Shown in pieces: positions 1-6,392 of a DNA stretch of 12,632 nucleotides (positions are counted from its first letter, which is position 1; the number at the start of each line of letters is the position of its first letter). The position numbers were made by a program, and so were the translations under genes. Source of the DNA: Verrucomicrobiota bacterium (GTDB lineage Bacteria > Verrucomicrobiota > Verrucomicrobiia > Limisphaerales > AV2). Under the pieces are notes generated by a model. The model ran no database searches. It had not been told where the DNA came from and saw only the letters and a program-made list of their open reading frames with translations. The DNA lies in the NCBI GenBank assembly GCA_003218935.1, contig QHPA01000163.1:1-12632 (forward strand). Reading direction: 5' to 3'.

Positions 1-206
1 TCTTCGACCTCGGCGGCCATTCGCTCATGGCGGCGCGGATCATGTTTCAACTGCGTGCCGCATCGGGCCGCAATTTGCCGCTTCGTGTTCTCTTTGAACG
101 GCCAACCGTTTCAGCGCTTGCCGAGGCCATCGATTCCCTCGAGTGGGTAGCAAGCTCCAGACAACAACCCGCCGCAGCCGGTGACAGGGTAGAGATCGAA
201 CTATGA
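1..206 (+). CDS. C-terminal end of an NRPS (or hybrid) megasynthase: last peptidyl carrier domain, partial
   Basis: This is the 3' end of a gene entering from the left, with codons in frame from base 3. The translation opens with FDLGGHSL, the phosphopantetheine attachment motif of peptidyl carrier proteins; the Ser is the modified residue. It continues through the rest of a carrier fold (about 45 residues, including LFERPTVSALAEAID) and ends in a tail of about 20 residues finishing DRVEIEL. No thioesterase, reductase or condensation domain follows, so the product must be released by a separate protein. The stop TGA (204-206) overlaps the next gene's ATG (203-205), which implies translational coupling to that thioesterase. 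The short acidic, strand-like tail could be the docking partner of the TubC-type domain on the next protein (inference). Whether the upstream part is pure NRPS or a PKS hybrid cannot be seen. Confidence 0.88.
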   Translation, partial: FDLGGHSLMAARIMFQLRAASGRNLPLRVLFERPTVSALAEAIDSLEWVASSRQQPAAAGDRVEIEL

Positions 207-1189
207 GGGTGCCAGTCTTGCTCGCTGAGTTGCGCGGCCGGGATATTCAGGTCTGGGCCGACGGCGACCGGCTGCGGTGTAATGCCCCGGCAGACGCGCT
301 GACACCCGAGCTGCGGGTTCAGTTGCAGCAACGCAAGTACGATATCCTGGAATTCCTGCACTCCGCCGGAGCGCTTGCTCAGCAGCAGCGCGCCATCGTG
401 CCGCTGCAGCCGCGCGGGAAGCGCACCCCCATTTTTGCCGTAGCCGGACACAACGGCGACGTCTTCTGCTACCGCGCTCTCGCGCGGCACTTGGGCGACG
501 ATCAGCCGTTCTATGGGCTCGAGCCTCCGGGGCGCGACGGCCAGGGCGAACCGCTCACCCGCATCGAGGACCTCGCGGCGTACTTCGCAGCCCAGATCCG
601 CGCGTTCCGACCGGACGGACCTTACGCCATCGCCGGCTTCTGCACCGGCGGCACCATCGCTTTCGAGTTGGGGCGACAACTCCTGCAGGAACGCGCGGCG
701 ATCAGCTTTCTCGCCCTGTTTGGCGCGCCCTATCCAACCTGGTACCGGCTGCTGCCACAACTGCGGTGGCGACTCATGGACCATGTGGGGCGCATGGTCA
801 AACACGCCCGCGCGCTGGCATCGCTGTCGCCCGGGAAACGGCGGTTGTACATCGCCGAGAAAGTGCGCAACCGCAAAGCGCAGCGTGCCGCCGAACGTCC
901 TGCCGAGCCGGATTCGGTGGTGGCCCTGCGCGCCAAGGTTGAGCGCGCCACGGTTGCGGCGGCGCGTCGATACACACCCGGTCACTTCGCGGGCCGTGTC
1001 AGCCTGTTCTTGCCGAGCAGAGAATGGTTACGTTCCGGCTTTGAACCGCTGCGGTGGCGATCGGTGGCGCAGGATACCGAGGAATACTTCGGCCCGGACG
1101 GCTGCAACAGCGACGTCATGCTCCGCGAGCCGCACGCGCCTGTGTTTGCCGAGCTCTTCAGGCGGTGCCGCGCACTGAGTGCCAAATAA
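203..1189 (+). CDS. Free-standing thioesterase with N-terminal TubC-type docking domain
   Basis: A 328-residue protein, ATGA-coupled to the NRPS end. Residues 1-52 (LLAELRGRDIQVWADGDRLR... LTPELR...KYDILEFL) match the TubC N-terminal docking domain, which normally joins one megasynthase subunit to the next. Residues about 66-325 resemble the type I thioesterase alpha/beta hydrolase: PIFAVAGHNGDVFCYRALA near the oxyanion hole, YGLEPPG, then the nucleophile elbow GFCTGG at 145-150. The nucleophile is Cys147 where Ser is usual. After the next strand, where thioesterases normally carry Asp (L-I/F-D), there is LFGAPYP with Gly174. At the C-terminus, where GDHxxML is expected, the sequence is GCNSDVMLREPHAP, which keeps only His311 of the second motif. 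It probably off-loads or edits the chain on the preceding carrier domain, in the cytoplasm. The altered catalytic residues suggest slow or non-hydrolytic chemistry, or a divergent subfamily. Residue assignments were aligned by eye. Confidence 0.85.
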   Translation: MRVPVLLAELRGRDIQVWADGDRLRCNAPADALTPELRVQLQQRKYDILEFLHSAGALAQQQRAIVPLQPRGKRTPIFAVAGHNGDVFCYRALARHLGDDQPFYGLEPPGRDGQGEPLTRIEDLAAYFAAQIRAFRPDGPYAIAGFCTGGTIAFELGRQLLQERAAISFLALFGAPYPTWYRLLPQLRWRLMDHVGRMVKHARALASLSPGKRRLYIAEKVRNRKAQRAAERPAEPDSVVALRAKVERATVAAARRYTPGHFAGRVSLFLPSREWLRSGFEPLRWRSVAQDTEEYFGPDGCNSDVMLREPHAPVFAELFRRCRALSAK

Positions 1190-1212
1190 GAATGTCCTGA
1201 ATTGAATTGCAG

Positions 1213-1258
1213 CGTCGGCTGTCTCAGCCGACGAGTGTGCCGAGGACAGCCCACTCGT
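1213..1258. repeat. REP-like cluster of nested inverted repeats
   Basis: CGTCGGCT (1213-1220) and AGCCGACG (1226-1233) form a perfect 8-bp stem with a 5-nt loop. ACGAGTG (1231-1237) and CACTCGT (1252-1258) form a second 7-bp stem, and GGCTGTC (1217-1223) can pair with GACAGCC (1245-1251) as an alternative. No T-run follows either strand's hairpin, so it is not a classical terminator. The nested pairing between two convergent genes is typical of dispersed REP/MITE-like elements. Only one copy is in the window, so repetition in the genome is inferred. Confidence 0.55.
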
Positions 1259-1336
1259 CAGTGAGTCTGGACATTGCCCGTTCCAAAGCTTCATTTCAGC
1301 GTGCTTGTCGAACATGCGGTGCGGTCCATTTCTTAT

Positions 1337-1376
1337 GGGGGCGGGGCGACTCGGTTACGGGCCGCCCTTTTTTGTT
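1337..1376 (+). terminator. Rho-independent terminator after the thioesterase gene
   Basis: GGGCGG (1339-1344) pairs with CCGCCC (1362-1367), and two outer G-U pairs are possible. Six T residues follow directly, then GTTT. The loop is long (17 nt), which weakens the call. It lies about 150 bases after the thioesterase stop, and the T-run is only on the + strand, so it would end the NRPS-thioesterase transcript. Confidence 0.55.
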
Positions 1377-1591
1377 TCGGGAGTAAGAATCCCGTAGCAA
1401 GCGCCGTTGGCAGGAGCCAGGAGAGGTCGTAAAAGCATCCGGCCCAAAGGAGGCGAATCGTCGTCAACTCAGTCAGTGGCGGAGTCCTGCTCGACGGCGC
1501 CCCTTCGTTTTGCAAAAAACACTCTTCGACAAATCGGTTCCGTTTGATCCTGAGGTTGACTCGACAGTCGAGATTCAGTCCTGGAGGACGT

Positions 1592-2332
1592 TCACCCGCT
1601 GCCCCCGGAGTGGCCAGCGCGCGCGCAGCTGGCGAAACGGCTTCTCCACTGACTGCGGATGCGACGGCGCAGAAGCGTGTAACTGGCGCGGAGGCTGGTG
1701 TTGAATGCGCCAAAGGGTGTGGCGGGAAACACTTTGGCTTCCGCGGGAACATACCAACTGTTGACGCCGGTGCGGCGAATAATCCGGTAACCTCGGACTC
1801 CAAGGTGCCGATGCAGGCAGGGACTCCGCCAATGATCTTCGACCAACAGGACAGGTGGACGATGTCGCTCAAGGCTGAAACCGCGCAGGACGTCCAATTC
1901 GGTTCCTTCGACGTCGAGGGTAATAAAATCTATTTTCGGGTTGCCGGCTGCTGCCAGCACATCATCGAGTGTTGTCAAAGTCACCGTGATCTCACCCAGA
2001 CACTTGATATCCGGCTTGAGCACAAGGCCGGACAACGCTTGTTCAGCGGCGACCTTGAAGGCGGCAGTTCCCCGGTTCTCCGGAGCGCCGAGCGCCGCTT
2101 CGATAATCTGGCTGCGATGCCGAAGTTGTCGTAGTTCGCGGCATCGGTCGGGCAAGGGTTCGATCAGAATTCCCCGCCAACCGCGCTGCTCAAAAAACCA
2201 GGTGTTGTTCAGGGCGGTCGGATGATTGGCGCCGATCTCGACGAAAAGACCGTCCGGTTTGCCTTTGAAATAATCCCACAGGATCAGGTCCTCGCCATAC
2301 TGCGAGTAGGATTGCGTGGAGATGAGTGACAT
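1592..2332 (-). CDS. FkbM-family SAM-dependent methyltransferase
   Basis: A 246-residue protein starting MSLISTQSYSQYGEDLILWDYF. The SAM-binding motif I is FVEIGAN (30-36), followed by GWRGILIEPLP (51-61) for the acidic end of strand 2. The family hallmark near the second half is TLDDVL ... IDFITLDVEGTELDVLRGF (121-152), the usual D-V-E-G-x-E of FkbM proteins. Family members O-methylate sugars, polyketides or surface glycans; the substrate here cannot be told. The last 50 or so residues are basic and Arg-rich (LLRRRIRSQWRSRF), perhaps a membrane- or glycan-associated tail. The gene lies 25 bp after the S1/P1 nuclease stop on the same strand. It is also close to a peptide synthetase, but on the opposite strand, so a tailoring role there is only a possibility. 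Confidence 0.85.
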   Translation of the reverse strand: MSLISTQSYSQYGEDLILWDYFKGKPDGLFVEIGANHPTALNNTWFFEQRGWRGILIEPLPDRCRELRQLRHRSQIIEAALGAPENRGTAAFKVAAEQALSGLVLKPDIKCLGEITVTLTTLDDVLAAAGNPKIDFITLDVEGTELDVLRGFSLERHRPPVLLVEDHWRSPCLHRHLGVRGYRIIRRTGVNSWYVPAEAKVFPATPFGAFNTSLRASYTLLRRRIRSQWRSRFASCARAGHSGGSG

Positions 2333-2344
2333 CCGACGTGCTTG

Positions 2345-2390
2345 GGCAACTCAATTCTCAATGTTCGACTTCGGATTGCGGATTGAAGAG
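2345..2390. repeat. Short tandem-repeat tract at the nuclease 3' end
   Basis: CGGATTG occurs twice head-to-tail (2372-2385). On the minus strand this reads CAATCCGCAATCCG, flanked by AGTCGAACATTGAGAATTGA. It supplies the final residues FNPQSEVEH of the nuclease and reaches its stop codon. Similar CAATCCG-rich tails near gene ends are common in some environmental bacterial genomes (recalled, not checked), so this may be one copy of a dispersed intergenic repeat. Confidence 0.35.
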
Positions 2391-3428
2391 TGAGCTGGAG
2401 CCATTTCCGCTTTTGCGCTTGAGCAACTGCGTGCGCAGATAAGTGTCGACAGGCGCCTGTTCCCAGGCCGAATACCAGAGGTCCCCGAGCATTTGTCCGG
2501 CCCGGACCAACTGATCACCGAGAAAAGCGCGCCCTGGCAAACTTGTCCAGATTTCACCGCTCAGTTTTCCCTCTTTCTCCAATTGGTAGAGCGGCTGCAC
2601 CTGCTTGTGTTGCTCGACTATGAACCGCATCACTTCCGGAAAAACGTCGTCGTGGTGCGCTTTGGGATCGTCCGGCCAAAGCATTTGCGCCGGGTGCAGG
2701 CGGCTTCGCAGATCCGCCGGATCGGGAAGACCGGTTTTTTGAAAGTAACCGCCGTCGATCCAGGCATGGAAGTTATGGTTGGTGGTGTAACCGCGCGGGT
2801 TGTGATCCGCCCAGCCGTTGAAATTGCGGGTCGTGTGCAGGGGTTGGGCGGCGTCACCGACAAAATGACCCAGGACGCCCAGGAAGAAAATGGTGTTTTG
2901 ACGTGCGTTAGAGATTTCCTCCGCGTTGCCGGCCTCTTCGAAGGTTTTCAGGTAGGAAAAAGCCGATTTCAACTTCGCGTAATACTCCGTGATGGTCCAC
3001 GGAAGAAAACCAATCAATGCTCTGGTGCGGTCGAGGTCGTTGGTCGCGACGATGGGCGGGAAGATTTTCGGGTCGGCCGCGCGCGCCACGGCCAGTTGCG
3101 CCGTGAATTCGTAGCGGAAATGGCTCAGGGTTGACGGCTTCATGTGATAAAGAGCCAGGTCCTCCAGGTCGACGAAGTGATCGGGCGAATTGAAATGTTT
3201 CAACGCCAGATCGGACGTGTTCCGCCAGCGGTCGGGTTCTCCACTCAGAAAGGCGATGCGCTCCCGCGCTTCCGGTGTTTGGACAAAAGCGGGGAAGTTT
3301 GTCGGCAGCATAGCGAGCGCCAATTGATTGACCAAGCGATGACCTTCGTAGTCCCAGGCAAAGCCGGCGGCAGGGCCGAGGAAGAAAATCAGAGCCGATC
3401 CGATCGCGCGGAAAAAAAAAGCACTCAT
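2358..3428 (-). CDS. Secreted S1/P1-type zinc nuclease
   Basis: A protein of 356 residues using the ATG at 3428; a TTG seven codons upstream is possible but would weaken the signal peptide. Residues 1-24 (MSAFFFRAIGSALIFFLG...GFA) form a signal peptide. Cleavage after Ala24 exposes an N-terminal Trp (WDYEGH), and in S1/P1 nucleases the mature N-terminal Trp is itself a zinc ligand. In mature numbering the other ligands can be seen: His6, Asp42 (PDRWR), His60 (SPDHFVDLED), His164-Asp168-His174 (GHFVGDAAQPLH) and His197-Asp201 (HNFHAWID). The 4/6 and 4 residue spacings match the P1 pattern. It should cleave single-stranded nucleic acids and 3'-nucleotides outside the cytoplasm and so scavenge phosphate and nucleosides. 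The last few codons run into a short CGGATTG tandem repeat. The gene follows the SDR after 106 bp and precedes FkbM by 25 bp. Confidence 0.9.
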   Translation of the reverse strand: MSAFFFRAIGSALIFFLGPAAGFAWDYEGHRLVNQLALAMLPTNFPAFVQTPEARERIAFLSGEPDRWRNTSDLALKHFNSPDHFVDLEDLALYHMKPSTLSHFRYEFTAQLAVARAADPKIFPPIVATNDLDRTRALIGFLPWTITEYYAKLKSAFSYLKTFEEAGNAEEISNARQNTIFFLGVLGHFVGDAAQPLHTTRNFNGWADHNPRGYTTNHNFHAWIDGGYFQKTGLPDPADLRSRLHPAQMLWPDDPKAHHDDVFPEVMRFIVEQHKQVQPLYQLEKEGKLSGEIWTSLPGRAFLGDQLVRAGQMLGDLWYSAWEQAPVDTYLRTQLLKRKSGNGSSSLFNPQSEVEH

Positions 3429-3478
3429 GATGCGACACGCATCGGCCAAAGCGTTGACTCACGAGGACTGGCCGATGC
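3429..3478 (-). promoter_or_regulatory. Overlapping inverted repeats before the S1/P1 nuclease start
   Basis: GCATCGGCCA (3439-3448) and TGGCCGATGC (3469-3478) form a perfect 10-bp stem with a 20-nt loop. GATGCG (3429-3434) and CGCATC (3438-3443) form a 6-bp stem with a 3-nt loop, next to the ATG. The two structures share bases 3439-3443, so they cannot form together. No T-run follows, so simple intrinsic termination is unlikely. The feature separates the sulfate operon plus SDR from nuclease-FkbM. It could be a protein-binding site or an RNA switch on translation start (inference). Confidence 0.4.
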
Positions 3479-3534
3479 CGAAACCAACGCTCAAGCCGCG
3501 CAAAGAGTCCCGATTGGTATAGCGGCCCGGGAAA

Positions 3535-4317
3535 TCATTTCAAGCCGCAAGTTCGGCGGCGCGCGGTCGCTTCAACCACTTCGATCCCCTGCGGCCAGGT
3601 TTCCTGCGGGACGAAACCGACCAGATTCTTCGCGGGCTCCAGGTCGAAATGCACGCGATGAATCGGTTTGCTGGACGCATAAACGATGGCGAAACGGATG
3701 TCGGTGCTGGCTTCCACGGCGCAGGCGAAAAAACGGCCGGCATCGCCCGGACTCAGGTAAACGTCCTGCGCCCATTCGCTCGCGGCGATTTCCTGCACCT
3801 GCTCCGGCGTGCGCGGACACCACCCGAGCCGCACCACGATGACGCCGATGCCGTGCGTTTCGGCGTAGCCGCGTCCGATGGCTTCCAGAAACATTTTCGT
3901 GGCCGCGTACCAGTAACGCGGACTGGGCGGGTCTTCCACGCGAACGGGCAGTTTTCCAGCCGTCCGCTGCCACCAGTTCACCTGTCCGCTGCTGGCCAGG
4001 ACGAGCCGGCGTACGCCGCCGAGCCGGGCCGCCTCCATCACGTGATAAACGCCGACGAGGTTGTTGGGCAGAAGCTTGGTCGGGAAATCGTCGTCGTCGG
4101 GTGTGGCCGCCAGATGAATCAAAGTTCCTATTCCGTCCGCGGCTCGATTCAATCCTTCTGGTTTGGTGATGTCGCCAACCACGCAATCGTCCACGCCCGG
4201 TGTCTTGACTATATCGAATCCGCGAACCGGTAGTTTTCGCCTCCGCAATTCGGCAACGACTGCCTGGCCGATGCGGCCTGCGGAACCGACGACTAAGACG
4301 TTGTTGTTCTGGTTCAT
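3535..4317 (-). CDS. NAD-dependent SDR, uronate dehydrogenase / sugar epimerase-like
   Basis: A 260-residue extended short-chain dehydrogenase/reductase. The Rossmann loop VVGSAGRIG holds GxxGxxG (11-17), Asp35 in GFDIV may bind the NAD ribose, IHLAA is at 67-71, catalytic Ser in LASSGQV (108-112), and the Y-x-x-x-K pair is Tyr137/Lys141 (YAATK). Length and C-terminal pattern (VRLGWCPRTP, FAIVYASSKPIHRVHFDLEPAKNLVGFVPQ) resemble uronate dehydrogenases and related hexose epimerases. The likely role is oxidation or epimerisation of a sugar or sugar acid in the cytoplasm; the substrate is unknown. The start lies 3 bp after the cysA stop, and AAGGGA about 9 bp upstream, inside the end of cysA, is a fair ribosome site. 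It is therefore probably the last gene of the sulfate operon, an unusual neighbour for sulfate uptake. Confidence 0.83.
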   Translation of the reverse strand: MNQNNNVLVVGSAGRIGQAVVAELRRRKLPVRGFDIVKTPGVDDCVVGDITKPEGLNRAADGIGTLIHLAATPDDDDFPTKLLPNNLVGVYHVMEAARLGGVRRLVLASSGQVNWWQRTAGKLPVRVEDPPSPRYWYAATKMFLEAIGRGYAETHGIGVIVVRLGWCPRTPEQVQEIAASEWAQDVYLSPGDAGRFFACAVEASTDIRFAIVYASSKPIHRVHFDLEPAKNLVGFVPQETWPQGIEVVEATARRRTCGLK

Positions 4318-4320
4318 GTA

Positions 4321-5424
4321 TTAAATCCCTTCACCGAGCGTCAGCGGGACGTCGTGCGTTACGGCGACTTCCGGCGCCAGTTTCTCCCCTTCACGCGCGA
4401 GCACGCGATATTGCCGGATTTGAAATGAAACGTCCTTGCCGTCGGCGAGTCCCTGAAAGGCGTATTCCTCCTTGGTCATGCGGGCGCGAATGAGCAGTCC
4501 GCTGGGAAGTTCGAGTTCGACCCGCAGCATGACGCCGAGGAAGTAAGTGTGCCGCAGGATGGCGCGGTAACGATAGGCTTTGACGTCCGACGAAATCTGA
4601 ACGGAGTAAGGGCGAAAACCGATCCGCAAGCGCTCGCCATCGGGCAGGCCGTGCGCAGGGAATTCCAGTTCGTTCAACCGCGCGACGCCTTTGCGCACGT
4701 GCAGTTCGAGCACGTTCATGACGCCGATGAAGCGGGCGACGAACTCATTGGCCGGCTGTTCATAGACTTCGCGCGGCGTGCCGATCTGCTCCAGGTTGCC
4801 GCGCGAGAAAATCACCGTGCGGTTGGAAACTTCCATCGCCTCCTCCTGATCGTGCGTTACGAAGATGGTGGTGACGTTCAATTCGTGGTGCAGCGTCACG
4901 AGCCATTCGCGGAGTTCCTGTCGAATCTTCGCGTCCACGGCGCCGAACGGTTCGTCCAGCAGAAGCACGCCTGGCTTCGGCGCGAGCGCGCGGGCGATGG
5001 CGACGCGCTGGCGTTGACCGCCCGAAAGCTGGTGTGGATAGCGCTTTTCCAGTCCCTGCAGGTCGAAAAGTTTCAGCAATTCCATCACGCGCGCTTCAAC
5101 GTCGGGCCGTTTCCACTTCTTGATCTTGAGGCCAAAAGCGATGTTCTTGAACGCGTTCATGTTTTTGAACAGCGCGTAATTCTGGAACACAAAACCGATA
5201 TTGCGCTCCTGCACGGATAGATCGTTCACCCGCTGGCCGCGGATGAAAACGTCGCCCGTGGTCGGCATCTCCAGCCCGGCGATCATGCGCAGCACGGTGG
5301 TCTTGCCGCCGCCGCTCGGACCCAGCAGCGCCATCAACTCGCCTTCGTTCACGGAGAAGCTGACGTCGTTGACGGCGGTGACTTCGCCGAACTTTTTGGT
5401 CACGTTTTTGAGTTCGATGCTCAT
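4321..5424 (-). CDS. cysA: Sulfate/thiosulfate ABC transporter ATP-binding protein CysA
   Basis: A 367-residue ATPase. It has Walker A GPSGGGKTT (35-43), a Q-loop at about Gln81 (FVFQNYALF), the ABC signature LSGGQRQR (133-140), Walker B VLLLDEPFGAVD (153-164) and the switch His191 (FVTHDQEEAM). The remaining 130 or so residues match the CysA-type C-terminal regulatory region (FVARFIGVMNVLELHV, then RLRIGFRPY...). It couples ATP hydrolysis to import of sulfate, and often thiosulfate, through CysT/CysW at the inner face of the cytoplasmic membrane. Its ATG overlaps the cysW stop by 4 bases (ATGA at 5421-5424), so the two are translationally coupled. Spermidine or iron transport is less likely, given the CysT/CysW/Sbp neighbours. 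Confidence 0.95.
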   Translation of the reverse strand: MSIELKNVTKKFGEVTAVNDVSFSVNEGELMALLGPSGGGKTTVLRMIAGLEMPTTGDVFIRGQRVNDLSVQERNIGFVFQNYALFKNMNAFKNIAFGLKIKKWKRPDVEARVMELLKLFDLQGLEKRYPHQLSGGQRQRVAIARALAPKPGVLLLDEPFGAVDAKIRQELREWLVTLHHELNVTTIFVTHDQEEAMEVSNRTVIFSRGNLEQIGTPREVYEQPANEFVARFIGVMNVLELHVRKGVARLNELEFPAHGLPDGERLRIGFRPYSVQISSDVKAYRYRAILRHTYFLGVMLRVELELPSGLLIRARMTKEEYAFQGLADGKDVSFQIRQYRVLAREGEKLAPEVAVTHDVPLTLGEGI

Positions 5425-6389
5425 CTGAGGTTCTGCCGCGCCAGGAAGGCCGTATCGCTGTCGCTTTCGGGTGTCGGCATGGCCAGTTGTTGCGCGCGCG
5501 CATAATCACGGGCCTGCTTCCACTCCAGAAAAGTCTTGATCGCCAGCGTAATCAACGCGAGCAATGCCAGCAAGCTCGCCACCGCGAAAGCGGCCGCACC
5601 CGACACCGCGGAGCCGCCTTCATAAAGGGCCTGGACCCGCAGCGGCATCGTTTCCGTCTGGCGAATGATGTGTCCGGAAACGACGGACACCGCGCCGAAC
5701 TCACCCATCGCGCGCGCGTTGCAAAGGATGATGCCGTAGATCAGCCCCCATTTGACCGACGGCAGCGTCACGTGCCAGAACGTCCGCCAGCCGCTTGCGC
5801 CCAACGTCAGCGCCGCCTGCTCCTGCTCCGAGCCGGCCGCTTGCATCACCGGAATCAATTCGCGCGCCACGAAGGGAAAGGTGACAAAAACCGTTGCGAG
5901 CACGATCCCGGGCACGGCGAAGATGATTTTGATCTCGTGCGCCTCGAGCCATTTGCCGAAGTAGCCTTGCAGCCCGAACATCAACACGAACATCAGACCC
6001 GCAACGACTGGCGACACGGAAAAGGGGAGATCAATCAATGTGGTCAGCAGAGATTTCCAGCGGAATTCGAATTTAGCAATGGCCCAGGCCGCCGCCACGC
6101 CGAACAACACGTTCAGCGGAACCGCGATGGCCGCGACGATCAGCGTCAGGCGAATCGCGGCCCAGGAATCAGGCTCCGTCAGCGAATTCCAGTACGCCTG
6201 CCATCCTTTGGCGAAGGCCTGCGCGAACACGTTCACCAGCGGGAGCAACAGAAAGACCAACGAAAAGGCGAGCGCAATCACAATGAGCGTCCATTTGATC
6301 AGCGGCGGCTCTTCCGTGCCGCGTTGCGACTGGCTCCGGCTGACGCGGCGACGGATGATTGCGGTGTCGGTTGAGGGAGCGCCGGCCAT
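5421..6389 (-). CDS. cysW: Sulfate ABC transporter permease CysW
   Basis: A 322-residue inner-membrane permease. A charged N-terminal tail (RRRVSRSQSQRG) precedes the first membrane segment, TLIVIALAFSLVFLLLPLVNVF. Further hydrophobic segments follow, for example LTLIVAAIAVPLNVLFGVAAAWAI and FSVSPVVAGLMFVLMFGL. The cytoplasmic EAA-type loop, which contacts CysA, reads EQAALTLGASGWRTFWHVTLP, and MGEFGAVSVVSG follows as in CysW proteins. The N-terminal tail is longer than in enterobacterial CysW. It starts 3 bp after the cysT stop and overlaps cysA by 4 bp, which places it inside one operon. Confidence 0.94.
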   Translation of the reverse strand: MAGAPSTDTAIIRRRVSRSQSQRGTEEPPLIKWTLIVIALAFSLVFLLLPLVNVFAQAFAKGWQAYWNSLTEPDSWAAIRLTLIVAAIAVPLNVLFGVAAAWAIAKFEFRWKSLLTTLIDLPFSVSPVVAGLMFVLMFGLQGYFGKWLEAHEIKIIFAVPGIVLATVFVTFPFVARELIPVMQAAGSEQEQAALTLGASGWRTFWHVTLPSVKWGLIYGIILCNARAMGEFGAVSVVSGHIIRQTETMPLRVQALYEGGSAVSGAAAFAVASLLALLALITLAIKTFLEWKQARDYARAQQLAMPTPESDSDTAFLARQNLR

Positions 6390-6392
6390 TGA

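Larger units (their letters stand above)
1190..1591. other. Gene-free stretch between convergent thioesterase and FkbM genes
   Basis: About 400 bases between the stop codons of two convergent genes. It contains a REP-like inverted-repeat cluster (1213-1258), an intrinsic terminator for the + strand (1337-1376) and a short palindrome CTCGAC-A-GTCGAG (1560-1572). I saw no convincing coding sequence, tRNA or other RNA gene; open frames here only extend frames that run through the neighbouring FkbM gene. No T-run hairpin was found for the minus-strand operon end. Confidence 0.6.

Noticed and set aside
1560..1572. CTCGAC-A-GTCGAG palindrome as terminator of the minus-strand operon
   Set aside because: Single-base loop and no T-run in the minus direction; it is a palindrome but not a usable terminator.
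1190..1591. CRISPR, tRNA or attachment-site content in the gene-free stretch
   Set aside because: No regularly spaced repeats, no tRNA arm pattern and no integrase nearby.
1333..1872. 179-codon minus-strand frame overlapping the FkbM 3' end
   Set aside because: No recognisable protein pattern. It overlaps FkbM in another frame and looks like a GC-driven shadow.
1544..2134. 196-codon plus-strand frame opposite FkbM
   Set aside because: It is antisense to a clear methyltransferase with conserved motifs, and its own translation has no family features.
3429..3449. TTG start giving the S1/P1 nuclease seven extra residues
   Set aside because: ATG at 3428 gives a compact signal peptide ending exactly before the conserved Trp; the extra residues include charged and Cys residues atypical for a signal peptide start.
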